A stretch of 59,451 bases of DNA from contig CAZROW010000007.1 of NCBI GenBank assembly GCA_964601805.1, positions 1-59,451 on the forward strand, read 5' to 3'. How positions within the stretch are numbered: position 1 is the first letter of the stretch; every line of letters begins with the position of its first letter. Position numbers and translations under genes: made by a program. This document shows positions 18,246-27,075 of the stretch, piece by piece. The stretch is from Eutrophocola sp964601805 (GTDB lineage: Bacteria; Pseudomonadota; Gammaproteobacteria; Pseudomonadales; Pseudohongiellaceae). The notes under the pieces are model-generated. The model saw only the letters and a list, made by a program, of their open reading frames with translations, had not been told where the DNA came from and searched no databases.

Positions 18246-20285
18246 CTACTGGTTGATCACGGCCAATGGCAGGTCATTTCCCTGTCTGAGGGTGGTCTCT
18301 AGATTGGAGTCACCGGCAGGACGTGGCGAGGTCGCCGTATTCAGGCTTTCGATATCATCCTTGTTTTCAATACCATCTTCGGAAATCTGCGGATACCGGA
18401 ACTCGGGTTTCAGCTCACCGTCTTCCAGCAGATAGGCATCCAGTATCTCCCTGGCAATAGGACCGGCTACGGAACTGCCTCCTGAACCGTGCTCGACGAA
18501 TACTGACAGGGCTATTTTGGGATTATCTACCGGGGCAAATGAAATGAACCAGGCATGCTCGCGATATTTTTCGGGGACTTCATCCGCCCTGTCATAGCCT
18601 TCGGGAATTGCAATGACCTGTGCTGTTCCGGATTTTCCAGCCATGCGGTACTGGACCGGTTTAACTTCAGCGATATAAGGAAAGGCCGTACCATAGGTCC
18701 GGTATTCAGTGCCGTAACCCCGATTGACCACCATCTCCATGGCTTCCGCAATGAAATCCCAGTAGCCGGGATCATTGAGTTCGATATCCGGAATGAAACC
18801 GTGGTTGTCGATTGGCGTGCCTTCCACGCCCACCTGTTTCAGCATGGCTGGACGATACCATTTACCCTTGTTGGACATCAGCATGGCAGCGGTGGCCATT
18901 TGCAGGGGCGTTGCCTCCGTATACCCCTGGCCAACGAATGAATTCAATGTTTCACCCGGATACCAGGGTTGCCCCATGGCATCACGTTTCCACTCCCTGG
19001 ATGGCAAGGTGCCCTTGCTCGCCTGGGGCAGGTCGAGACTGACGTTGCGCCCAAAACCGAAACGGAACAGGAAGTCATGGATACGATCGATGCCCATGTC
19101 CATGGCCAGGTCCCAGAAATACACATTGCAGGACTGGTAGATAGCCCGCTGCAGATCAACCGAACCATGGCCGGATTTGTTTGACCACCAGGTCCAGTCA
19201 TAATGGCGATGCTTGTCCAGTGTGTAATAACCGGGATCATGGATAGTATCTTCTGGTGTACGGAAACCTTCATTAAGCGCCGCCAGACCAATGAAAGGTT
19301 TGACCGTTGAGCCTGGTGCATACTTGGCCAGGGAGCGATTGAACAATGGTGTTTCCACCGGATCATTCAGCGCCGTATATTCCCTGTTACTGATGCCCTG
19401 GACAAACAGGTTGGGATCAAACGCCGGTTTGCTGACAAGAGCCAGGATGCCGCCACTTTCCGGGTCGATGGCAACTACCGCTCCGCGATAATCTCCCATG
19501 GCCTCCATGGCAGCTTTCTGCAGTTTACTGTCCAGATGCAGCACGATGTCCTGGCCTGGTACAGGATCTGTTCGGTCCAGTACTTTCATGACCTGGCCAC
19601 GGGCGTTTTTCTCTACAGTCTCATAACCCACCTGACCATGGAGCAAGTCTTCATAAAAACTTTCAACCCCCATTTTGCCAACCTGGTGTGTGCCGCTGTA
19701 ATTGACCGGGTCAAGTCGCTGCAAATCCTCTTCGTTGATACTGCCCAGGTAGCCAACGGCATGGGCCAGGGCCTGGCCTTCCGGATAGTGACGCACCAGC
19801 TCTGCTTCCACACTGACGCCCGGCAAGCGGAACTGGTTGACGGAGATGCGTGCAATCTCTTCTTCACTGAGATTGAAACGAACAGGAACCGAGGAAAAAG
19901 GTACGCTGCGATTCTTCAGACGCGAGCGGAATTTTTCCACCTCTTCATCAGACAAACTGATGAGTGACTGGATAATCTGGACTGCCTGGTCAACATCCCC
20001 GGCATGTTCCTTGACAAGCGACAAGGTAAAACTGGGCTGGTTTTCTGCCAGCAACACGCCATTGCGATCGTAAATCAGGCCCCGTGTCGGAACTACGGAC
20101 TGTACGTGAATACGATAACTGTCAGACTTGGTGGAGTAGTATTGATGCTGGTTGACCTGGAGATAAAAAAGGCGGGCAAACAGGATGAGGATTAGCAGGA
20201 ATGCAATAGCGCCGCCGACAAGTAGGCGAGACAGAACAATCTGCCTTTCATGCTGGTGATCTTGTAAGGTTATTTTTTCAGCCAT
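18246..20285 (-). CDS. mrdA: Penicillin-binding protein 2
   Basis: The 679-residue class B transpeptidase cross-links peptidoglycan during rod elongation with RodA. One membrane anchor lies at about 23-43, with the non-catalytic pedestal after it. The transpeptidase active site is complete: Ser326-x-x-Lys329 (STVK), Ser385-Cys-Asn387 and Lys551-Ser-Gly-Thr. It ends in a 40-residue low-complexity tail. About 265 bases separate its start from rlmH. Confidence 0.97.
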   Translation of the reverse strand: MAEKITLQDHQHERQIVLSRLLVGGAIAFLLILILFARLFYLQVNQHQYYSTKSDSYRIHVQSVVPTRGLIYDRNGVLLAENQPSFTLSLVKEHAGDVDQAVQIIQSLISLSDEEVEKFRSRLKNRSVPFSSVPVRFNLSEEEIARISVNQFRLPGVSVEAELVRHYPEGQALAHAVGYLGSINEEDLQRLDPVNYSGTHQVGKMGVESFYEDLLHGQVGYETVEKNARGQVMKVLDRTDPVPGQDIVLHLDSKLQKAAMEAMGDYRGAVVAIDPESGGILALVSKPAFDPNLFVQGISNREYTALNDPVETPLFNRSLAKYAPGSTVKPFIGLAALNEGFRTPEDTIHDPGYYTLDKHRHYDWTWWSNKSGHGSVDLQRAIYQSCNVYFWDLAMDMGIDRIHDFLFRFGFGRNVSLDLPQASKGTLPSREWKRDAMGQPWYPGETLNSFVGQGYTEATPLQMATAAMLMSNKGKWYRPAMLKQVGVEGTPIDNHGFIPDIELNDPGYWDFIAEAMEMVVNRGYGTEYRTYGTAFPYIAEVKPVQYRMAGKSGTAQVIAIPEGYDRADEVPEKYREHAWFISFAPVDNPKIALSVFVEHGSGGSSVAGPIAREILDAYLLEDGELKPEFRYPQISEDGIENKDDIESLNTATSPRPAGDSNLETTLRQGNDLPLAVINQ

Positions 20286-20550
20286 AAACGCTATCGCGCG
20301 ATATCACTGCCGGTGCTTGCAACCTTATCAATTAAAAATTTTGTTCACAGGAGCCAACTGTACAGCGTATTTCATTCAATGTCCTGTCAATCTGACAATT
20401 TTTAGTAGACCTGAATACCCGGCTTTCCTGGTCCTTTGACCAAAATTACTGGCAGTCACCACAATTCATCTGTAACAGTTCACCTGAAACGGGTTGCTAA
20501 ACGTTCCAGACAGGACACATCAAGTAGAAGTTAATGACAGGTATTGACTG
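20286..20550. other. Non-coding gap between rlmH and mrdA
   Basis: This 265-base stretch has no credible ORF. It is AT-richer than its flanks and contains only a short TGTCA-ATC-TGACA hairpin near 20386, too weak to call a terminator. It probably holds a promoter for mrdA-rodA-rlpA, but no convincing -35/-10 pair was identified. Confidence 0.4.
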
Positions 20551-21024
20551 TTATTCACGATGATATGGATGCCCGGCCATCACACTCCATACCCTGTATA
20601 CCTGCTCCGCAACGACAATTCTAACAATAGTATGCGGCAATGTTAAAGCGGACAGCGACCAGGCCTCGTCAGCGACCGAAAGGCATTCCCCGGACAAGCC
20701 ATCGGGACCACCAACCAGCATGGCCAGATCCCGACCATCCTCCATTATCGTGAGGAACTTGTCCGCCAGCTTTTCTGTTGAACGGGTTTTGCCTGTCACA
20801 TCCAGTGCCACGACAAAAGCACCTGCAGGAATGGCGTTAACCAGGGCCTTTCCTTCTTTTTCACAAAGCCTGGCAACATCGGGATTATTCTTGCTGCGCT
20901 TGGCCATGGGTACTTCGTGTATAACCAGTTCGAAATTCCGGGGCAGGCGCTTCTGGTACTCACCAACACCGGTTTCTACCCAGGACGGCATTTTGGTTCC
21001 TACAACTATCAGGTGAATCTTCAA
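20551..21024 (-). CDS. rlmH: 23S rRNA pseudouridine-1915 N3-methyltransferase
   Basis: A SPOUT methyltransferase that modifies pseudouridine 1915 in helix 69 of 23S rRNA, on assembled 70S ribosomes. The SAM-binding LVGGPDGLSGE knot and the C-terminal YRVWSVMAGHPYHRE are family signatures. The TTG at 21024 gives the usual N-terminus (M-K-I-x-L-I). An upstream TTG at 21036 lies directly on the AGAGG and is less likely. The gene follows rsfS by 19 bases. Confidence 0.93.
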   Translation of the reverse strand: MKIHLIVVGTKMPSWVETGVGEYQKRLPRNFELVIHEVPMAKRSKNNPDVARLCEKEGKALVNAIPAGAFVVALDVTGKTRSTEKLADKFLTIMEDGRDLAMLVGGPDGLSGECLSVADEAWSLSALTLPHTIVRIVVAEQVYRVWSVMAGHPYHRE

Positions 21025-21043
21025 AGTTCCAGGCAACCTCTGG

Positions 21044-21382
21044 TTATTCTGCCGTGGAAGGTTTCATTCCCCACAGCGACTCCAGGTCATACATCTTCCG
21101 ACTCTCTTCCTGCATGACATGCACAATGACATCGCCCAGATCTATCAGGACCCATTCGGATTGTCCCTTCCCCTCGGAACCAAATACCTTGCCACCTGCC
21201 TCTTTCACTTTTTTCTGCACTTCGTCAGAGAGCGAGTTGACATGCCTGGACGAGGTGCCAGTGACCACCACCATGTAATCGGTAATAGTTGTGACATCTG
21301 ACACCTTGAGACAGGTAATTTCCCTGCCTTTCATGTCATCGAGCGTATCAACAACAAGATCTCTTAATTCATTGGCATTCAA
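21044..21382 (-). CDS. rsfS: Ribosomal silencing factor RsfS
   Basis: The 112-residue protein binds ribosomal protein L14 and blocks joining of the 50S and 30S subunits in starvation. The family pattern is seen in the central TGTSSRHVNSLSD and GQSEWVLIDLGDVIVHVM. Its ATG overlaps the nadD stop codon by 4 bases (ATGA), so the two are translationally coupled, as in most Gammaproteobacteria. Confidence 0.95.
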   Translation of the reverse strand: MNANELRDLVVDTLDDMKGREITCLKVSDVTTITDYMVVVTGTSSRHVNSLSDEVQKKVKEAGGKVFGSEGKGQSEWVLIDLGDVIVHVMQEESRKMYDLESLWGMKPSTAE

Positions 21383-22050
21383 TGCTTGTTCTCCAAACTG
21401 TAAAGCCCGTTGGCCTGTATGTACTGTGCGACCGGTTTCGGCACAAGTTCATCAATATTTTTCCCCCGGGCAAGACTTTCCTTCACCAGGGTGGACGAGA
21501 TGTCCAGCAGCGCCAGTTCCGCAAAAAGAACCTTGCCGTTGCCACATTCTTTCATTTCACCGGGACTGACAACTTGCCTGCCCTGGATTGCTTCCAGCAG
21601 CGTCTCTTTCAGCACCGGCCTGAATCCCGGCCGCCCGGCCACCACGATATGGGCCAGGTCCAATATATCCTGCCAGCGATACCAGGTATCAAACTGGTTA
21701 AAGGCATCCTGCCCCATTATGTAATAGAGCCTTGCCGCCGGAAATTCCTCGCGGATCGCCGCCAGTGTTGCGAACGTGTAGGACGGGGCATCCAGGCGGC
21801 ACTCTCGATCATCGACGTGCAGATTCCTGTTGCCCTGCACAGCCAGGTCCAGCATGGCCTTACGATGCACAGCTGATGCCGCCAGTTGCTTGCCATGGAC
21901 AGGTTGACCGCACGGCAACAGATGCAGGCTGTCCAGCTGGAGCAATTTCAGGGAGTCAGTCGCAATGGCCAGGTGACCATTATGGACAGGGTCAAACATG
22001 CCGCCCATCAGACCCAGGTCTGTGATGACTTTATCAGTGTTGGCAGTCAC
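21379..22050 (-). CDS. nadD: Nicotinate-nucleotide adenylyltransferase
   Basis: The 223-residue enzyme adenylates nicotinate mononucleotide in NAD synthesis. The nucleotidyltransferase motif GGMFDPVHNGHL is at about residues 15-26 and the ISSTLVK motif near 193 fits the ISSTxxR signature, with Lys in place of the usual Arg. It abuts proA with no gap and overlaps rsfS by 4 bases. Confidence 0.95.
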   Translation of the reverse strand: MTANTDKVITDLGLMGGMFDPVHNGHLAIATDSLKLLQLDSLHLLPCGQPVHGKQLAASAVHRKAMLDLAVQGNRNLHVDDRECRLDAPSYTFATLAAIREEFPAARLYYIMGQDAFNQFDTWYRWQDILDLAHIVVAGRPGFRPVLKETLLEAIQGRQVVSPGEMKECGNGKVLFAELALLDISSTLVKESLARGKNIDELVPKPVAQYIQANGLYSLENKH

Positions 22051-23328
22051 CTATTTGCGCAGATGCCCGTCACCCAAGACAACGTATTTCTGGGAAGTCA
22101 GGCCTTCCAGGCCCACGGGACCGCGAGCATGAATCTTGTCGGTGGAAATACCGATTTCTGCGCCCAGGCCATATTCAAAGCCGTCCGCAAAGCGGGTTGA
22201 TGCATTGATAATGACAGAGCTGGAATCCACCTCCCGCAGAAAGCGTCGGCCGCGAGAGTAGTCCTCGGTTACGATAGTATCGGTATGCTGGGAACCGTAG
22301 GTATTGATATGCTCGATAGCTTCATCGATGCCTGTTACCACACGAATTGACAGGGTGGGTCCCAGGTACTCGGTTGACCAGTCTTCCTGCTTGGCTTTGA
22401 CCGCATTGGGCAGGATGGCCAGGGTTTTTTCACAACCGCGCAGTTCAACATCAAACTCGTCATAAACCTGCTCCAGCTGTGGCAGCACAGTTTCTGCCAT
22501 GGACTCTGCCACCAGCAGGGTTTCCATGGCATTGCACACACCATAACGATGGGTCTTGGCATTCAGGGCAATATTCACTGCCTTGGTGATGTCTGCGCCA
22601 TCATCAATGTATACGTGACAGATGCCGTCCAGGTGCTTGATAACAGCAACCTTGGCATCCCGGCTGATACGCTCGATCAGGCCTTTGCCGCCGCGGGGCA
22701 CTATAACGTCCACGTATTCGGGCATGGTAATCATCTCACCTACCGCAGCCCGATCAGTGGTGCCAACTACCTGTACCGCTTCACTGGGTAAACCTGCCTC
22801 TTCCAGGCCCTGGCGAATGCACTGGGCAATGGCCTGGTTAGAATGAAAAGCCTCGGAACCGCCACGCAGTATGGTGGCATTACCTGATTTCAGGCACAGG
22901 CTGGCGGCCTCAACCGTTACGTTGGGGCGGGACTCGTAAATGATACCGATAACACCCAGTGGCACACGCATGCGCCCCACCTGGATTCCGCTGGGCATGT
23001 AGCGCATGTCCGTAATTTCACCGATCGGGTCGGCCAGCACGGCAACCTGGCGCAGGCCTTCGATCATGGTATCGATACGTGCAGGCGTCAGTTCAAGTCG
23101 GTCCAGCATGGCAGACTCAAGCCCCTTCTGCTGACCGGCTTCCAGGTCCCTGGCATTGGCGCTGGCCAGGGCATCCCGTGTCTTGTCGATAGCCTCCATG
23201 GCTGCCAGCAAGGCCTTGTTCTTGGCAGCGGTGTCAGCAGCAGCCATCACTCGCGAGGCAGACCGGGCATTTATGCCCAGCTGCTGCATGATGGACTGCA
23301 CATCACTGATATTTTCGGCTTTGGTCAT
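22051..23328 (-). CDS. proA: Gamma-glutamyl phosphate reductase
   Basis: The 425-residue enzyme makes glutamate-5-semialdehyde, the second step of proline synthesis. It has the aldehyde-dehydrogenase fold, with the catalytic Cys in the GVCNAMETLL segment and the late HARGPVGLEGLTSQKY C-terminal signature. It is the first gene of the proA-nadD-rsfS-rlmH run. The proB gene is not in the window. Confidence 0.96.
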   Translation of the reverse strand: MTKAENISDVQSIMQQLGINARSASRVMAAADTAAKNKALLAAMEAIDKTRDALASANARDLEAGQQKGLESAMLDRLELTPARIDTMIEGLRQVAVLADPIGEITDMRYMPSGIQVGRMRVPLGVIGIIYESRPNVTVEAASLCLKSGNATILRGGSEAFHSNQAIAQCIRQGLEEAGLPSEAVQVVGTTDRAAVGEMITMPEYVDVIVPRGGKGLIERISRDAKVAVIKHLDGICHVYIDDGADITKAVNIALNAKTHRYGVCNAMETLLVAESMAETVLPQLEQVYDEFDVELRGCEKTLAILPNAVKAKQEDWSTEYLGPTLSIRVVTGIDEAIEHINTYGSQHTDTIVTEDYSRGRRFLREVDSSSVIINASTRFADGFEYGLGAEIGISTDKIHARGPVGLEGLTSQKYVVLGDGHLRK

Positions 23329-23404
23329 GACGGTAAATTCTATGGTCTAAAAAGGGGCATTATAACGCAGATGGCCGGAAGAGAGCATGGGACCCAGGCA
23401 GGAA

Positions 23405-23577
23405 ACATGAAAAAGGGAAAAAAGGAAAAAGGGGGTGTCGCTTCGGCATCCAGGCCTGGAGACAAAACGTACCCCGGGACCCCGGCAAAAGGACCTGCAA
23501 TGACGCCTATCGCTGCCCCTCCCCTTTTTCCTTTTTTTCCTTTTTTCCCTTTTTCCCTTTTTCCCCCATATCCTTCA
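23405..23577. repeat. Element bounded by inverted purine/pyrimidine micro-repeats
   Basis: A left array of units close to AAAAAGGG (about 23409-23435) and a right array of CCCTTTTT-like units (about 23518-23576) are inverted copies of each other. They flank an 82-base core. The core holds the perfect palindrome TCCAGGCCTGGA and a CCGGG/CCCGG pair. The right array runs into the 3' end of the GIY-YIG gene and encodes its Lys/Glu/Gly tail. The layout parallels the octamer-bounded element at 49279-49467. Confidence 0.65.
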
Positions 23578-23857
23578 ACTCCCTGACCCGTGTGATCACT
23601 TGCTGATCCCCAGCCACCAACCTCTCCTTGTCACGGCGACTGAGTTTCTTGATCCTGGCCTCGATAACGGAAGCTTCACTGCGGTCCCTGACTGCCATTT
23701 GGAACACCAGTTTCAGCGGCCCTTTGCCGCGCAGGCTTTTGGCCCCCCTGGTGGTACCGCCATGTTCGTCCAGGCGCCGCGCCGGATCTGTGGTGATACC
23801 TGTATACAGCAGACCGGCGGCTGTCTGCAGCATGTACACAAACCACTGTGTTTTCAT
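23507..23857 (-). CDS. GIY-YIG nuclease superfamily protein (UPF0213/YhbQ-like)
   Basis: The 116-residue protein has a single GIY-YIG domain in residues 1-85. The FVYML at the N-terminus and LYTGIT near 17 are the two signature strands, with the conserved Arg in DPARRLDEH and a catalytic-type Glu around 66. The last 20 residues, a run of Lys, Glu and Gly, come from a simple-sequence array and are probably not part of the fold. Stand-alone proteins of this kind are implicated in DNA repair and are not homing enzymes. The gene is separated from proA by the repeat element. Confidence 0.85.
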   Translation of the reverse strand: MKTQWFVYMLQTAAGLLYTGITTDPARRLDEHGGTTRGAKSLRGKGPLKLVFQMAVRDRSEASVIEARIKKLSRRDKERLVAGDQQVITRVRELKDMGEKGKKGKKEKKEKGEGQR

Positions 23858-24018
23858 TGTACTATTACCATCAAGGAAACTCTGGCCAGAATAAACACCG
23901 GTAATTCAGCTGTTTGCCGGGATCTTGCACTGGAATTTTGCCCTAAATCCCTGTATAAATGCGCCCCTTAAATTTCGGGCCTCCAGCCTTTATCTCGCCC
24001 AAAGGGATTACCTTCGTC

Positions 24019-25188
24019 ATGTTCAAGATACAGACCTTTAATCAGATCTCTGACAAGGGACTTACACGTCTCCCTAAGCAAGGCTATCAGGTTTCTTCCG
24101 ACGTGGAGAACGCCGATGCCATCCTCGTGCGCAGTTCAAAACTGTCGATGGACAATATCAATGCCAACCTGAAAGCGGTAGCCCGTGCCGGAGCCGGCAC
24201 CAACAATATTCCGGTTGACGATTACACGAAGGAAGGCGTCGTGGTGTTCAATACACCGGGAGCCAATGCCAACGCGGTGAAGGAAATCGTTCTGTGCAGC
24301 CTGTTGCTGTCTTCTCGTGGCATCCTGCCGGGTATCAACTGGGTCAACAGCCAGTCCGACTCCCTTGAAGCCAGTGAACTGTCAAAGCTGGTGGAAAGCG
24401 AAAAGAAAAATTTCAAGGGCACAGAGCTCAAAGGCAAAACCCTCGGTGTTGTCGGCCTGGGCGCTATCGGTGCCCAGGTAGCGGATGCCGCCATTCAGCT
24501 TGGCATGAAGGTCCTGGGTTACGATCCCGCAATTTCCGTCGATGCTGCCTGGCGCCTGGCCAACCAGATTGAAAAACAGGAAAACCTGACATCCCTGATT
24601 TCAAAGTCTGATTTTGTCACCCTGCACCTGCCTGTCCTGGAAACCACACGGAACCTGATCGACCGCAAGGTCATCAATTATTTCAAGTCAGGTGCCGTAC
24701 TGCTGAACTTTTCACGTGATGCCATCGTCGATGAGGACGCCTTGCTCGACGCCCTGAACAGCGGCCGTCTTTCCCGGTATGTCACGGACTTTCCCACGCC
24801 CGGTCTGCTTGGCAACAAAAGCGCGATCCTGATGCCGCATATCGGCGCCAGCACAGAAGAAGCCGAAGAGAACTGCGCCATCATGGCCGTAGACCAGCTT
24901 CGCGATTTTCTCGAATCTGGCAACATTCGCAATTCCGTGAATTTTCCCAACCTGACCCTGGAAAAAACCAGTGGCTTCCGGATTGCGGTGATTAACGAGA
25001 ATGTACCCAGGATGCTCGGCCAGATCCTGTCGATTCTCGCTGACAAGGATATCAATGTCATCGACATGCTGAACAAAAGCCGTAACAACATCGCCTACAA
25101 CCTGATCGATATTGAAAACGAACTCAATGAAGAGACCTTGGAAGAAATTCGCAGCATCGGGCACGTTATCAAGGTCTGGCTGGTCTGA
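24019..25188 (+). CDS. serA: D-3-phosphoglycerate dehydrogenase family protein with ACT domain
   Basis: The 389-residue enzyme should oxidise 3-phosphoglycerate, the first step of serine synthesis. The NAD-binding loop GVVGLGAIGAQVA lies at about 147-159. The catalytic Arg is in NFSRD near 234 and the active-site His in PHIGAST near 275. The usual glutamate-bearing ALDVFEEEP segment is replaced by YVTDFPTP, as in a short SerA subfamily. An ACT domain (about 315-389) implies allosteric control by serine. The ATG at 24019 is preferred over one 60 bases upstream. serC follows 45 bases downstream, supporting the pathway call. Confidence 0.88.
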   Translation: MFKIQTFNQISDKGLTRLPKQGYQVSSDVENADAILVRSSKLSMDNINANLKAVARAGAGTNNIPVDDYTKEGVVVFNTPGANANAVKEIVLCSLLLSSRGILPGINWVNSQSDSLEASELSKLVESEKKNFKGTELKGKTLGVVGLGAIGAQVADAAIQLGMKVLGYDPAISVDAAWRLANQIEKQENLTSLISKSDFVTLHLPVLETTRNLIDRKVINYFKSGAVLLNFSRDAIVDEDALLDALNSGRLSRYVTDFPTPGLLGNKSAILMPHIGASTEEAEENCAIMAVDQLRDFLESGNIRNSVNFPNLTLEKTSGFRIAVINENVPRMLGQILSILADKDINVIDMLNKSRNNIAYNLIDIENELNEETLEEIRSIGHVIKVWLV

Positions 25189-25233
25189 TCCAACGTATAT
25201 ATTGATTCTTTTACACTGGTAACCAAAAACGCA

Positions 25234-26325
25234 ATGAGCACACAGGTATTCAATTTTGGCGCCGGCCCGGCAATGTTGCCGATACCGGTCATGCAGAAAA
25301 TCCATGACGAGTTTCTCAACTACCGCGACATGGGTGTGTCGGTCATTGAAATCAGCCACCGCTCAAAAGAATTCGAGGCAGTTTTGGATCGTTGCGATGA
25401 ACTGGTCCGTGAAGTAGCTCATCTGCCCGACAATTTCAGGATCCTGTACACCCACGGTGGTGCCCGCATGCAGTTTTCAGCGGTCCCCATGAACCTGTTG
25501 CCACTGAAACCGGCACACAAGGCGGTTTACAGTGAAACCGGCAACTTTTCCAAGCAGGCCAACGTGGAAGCCAAACGCTATGGCGACATCCTGATCGCCA
25601 GCAGTGGTGAGGCAACCAATTACGACAGGCTGCCTCCAATGAACCGGGACATGGTGCCTGATGATGCTTCCTATGCCTACATCACCAGCAACAACACCAT
25701 CTATGGTACACAGTACAAAAGTTATCCGGACATGGGTGATATCCCTCTGGTCATTGATGCCACCTCGGATATCTTTTCCCGTCCAACAGATTTTTCCAAA
25801 GTAGGACTGATGTTTGCCAGCCTGCAGAAAAACCTGGGGCCTGCCGGCACTGCCGCGGTGCTCATACGTGAAGACCTGATTGGCCATGCCATGGACAATA
25901 CACCTTCCCTGCTGGATTACGCGGTTTATGACAGCTCACACTCCCTGTCCAACACCAACAATACCTTTGCCATCTACACGATGTGCCTGGTTATGGAATG
26001 GCTGAAGGAACAGGGTGGCGTGGAAGCCATGGAAAAAATCAATGCGGAGAAGGCCAACCTGCTGTACCAGATTATCGATGACAGCAGTTTCTATTCAGGT
26101 TCAGCCTTCGTGGAAGACCGCTCCATCATGAACGTGACCTTCAACCTGCCCAGTGAAGAGCTGACCGCCATGTTCCTGGAACAGGCCCTGGAAAACGGAC
26201 TGTACGCCCTGAAAGGACATCGTGCTGTTGGGGGCATCAGGGCGTCAATCTACAACGCCATGCCGATGGAAGGCTGCCAGGTGCTGGCGGATTTCATGAA
26301 GGAATTCGAACGCGCAAACGGCTAA
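25234..26325 (+). CDS. serC: Phosphoserine aminotransferase
   Basis: The 363-residue PLP enzyme converts 3-phosphohydroxypyruvate and glutamate to phosphoserine. It also serves pyridoxal phosphate synthesis. The THGGARMQF substrate/cofactor loop is near residue 75 and the PLP-lysine lies in SLQKNLGPAG near 197. The C-terminal GGIRASIYNAMP motif is intact. It forms a two-gene operon with serA. Confidence 0.95.
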   Translation: MSTQVFNFGAGPAMLPIPVMQKIHDEFLNYRDMGVSVIEISHRSKEFEAVLDRCDELVREVAHLPDNFRILYTHGGARMQFSAVPMNLLPLKPAHKAVYSETGNFSKQANVEAKRYGDILIASSGEATNYDRLPPMNRDMVPDDASYAYITSNNTIYGTQYKSYPDMGDIPLVIDATSDIFSRPTDFSKVGLMFASLQKNLGPAGTAAVLIREDLIGHAMDNTPSLLDYAVYDSSHSLSNTNNTFAIYTMCLVMEWLKEQGGVEAMEKINAEKANLLYQIIDDSSFYSGSAFVEDRSIMNVTFNLPSEELTAMFLEQALENGLYALKGHRAVGGIRASIYNAMPMEGCQVLADFMKEFERANG

Positions 26326-26362
26326 ACTTTTCCGGTTCAGCCGTCCTTGATTCATCCGGTAT

Positions 26363-26899
26363 TTATCTTCGCCCTTCGACCAGGGAGATATTGTGCATGA
26401 TGGTATCGCGCACGCGTGAGTTTTTCTCATCCACCATGGACAGCGCCGCCTGGTAATCTGTCAACGCTTCATCCAGCAGACCACCCACATATTTCGCTGT
26501 TCCCCGGTTGTTCATGGCGGACCACTTTTCCGGTGCCAGGTCGATAGCCGTATTACATGCGGATATTGCCTCTTCAACACGCTGCAAACTGGTCAGGACT
26601 GTACAGTAGGCATTCCACGCGTAGTATTTGCGTGCGGCCTCGTGACTCATCGTTATCCGGTCAATTTGTTCAATGAAGTCCTCAGACGCTTTGAGTGCTT
26701 CCTCCTTCCTGCCTTCTGACAGCAAACCGCGAATGCGCTCCACTTCATTGGGCACTTCCAGCATGAGAACTTCCGAAGGAATGGAGTTTGAATTGAGATT
26801 GGTACCAGTCCGGGTAAGTTTCTGTGCCTGCACCGCCTGGACTGTCGACAGCAAGACTATAGCGGTAATTACTGTTTTGTAGAAAGGTCGTATATTCAT
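26363..26899 (-). CDS. Exported TPR-repeat protein
   Basis: The 178-residue product has a signal peptide (VQA-QK) and three tandem helix pairs from about residue 50 that fit tetratricopeptide repeats, with A-W-N-A-Y and N-N-R-G-T-A-K-Y segments. It should be a periplasmic protein-interaction module; partners are unknown. A run of G residues just upstream of the ATG gives a strong ribosome site. It is convergent with serC, 37 bases away, and lies 176 bases upstream-to-downstream from the DUF5916 gene. Confidence 0.7.
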   Translation of the reverse strand: MNIRPFYKTVITAIVLLSTVQAVQAQKLTRTGTNLNSNSIPSEVLMLEVPNEVERIRGLLSEGRKEEALKASEDFIEQIDRITMSHEAARKYYAWNAYCTVLTSLQRVEEAISACNTAIDLAPEKWSAMNNRGTAKYVGGLLDEALTDYQAALSMVDEKNSRVRDTIMHNISLVEGRR

Positions 26900-27075
26900 C
26901 GTATTCCCCCCCGTATTTCACATTGGGTGTTCCATTACCTGTAATAACCCTGGACAGGTATCGCCACGCCCCTGTCCTGGTAAAAGTATATTCCTGGTTC
27001 CAGCCACAAACAATCCGCCCGGAAACCTGGGGCAGGCTTCTATCTAGAAAGGAATTTACGAGGATTTATTTCAGT

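Noticed and set aside
20380..20410. TGTCA-ATC-TGACA followed by T-rich sequence as a terminator.
   Set aside because: The stem is only 5 bp and the T-run is short, so it does not meet a reasonable terminator standard.
23507..23857. GIY-YIG protein as a homing endonuclease or mobile element.
   Set aside because: Single small domain, next to proA and between housekeeping genes, with no intron or DNA-binding domain.
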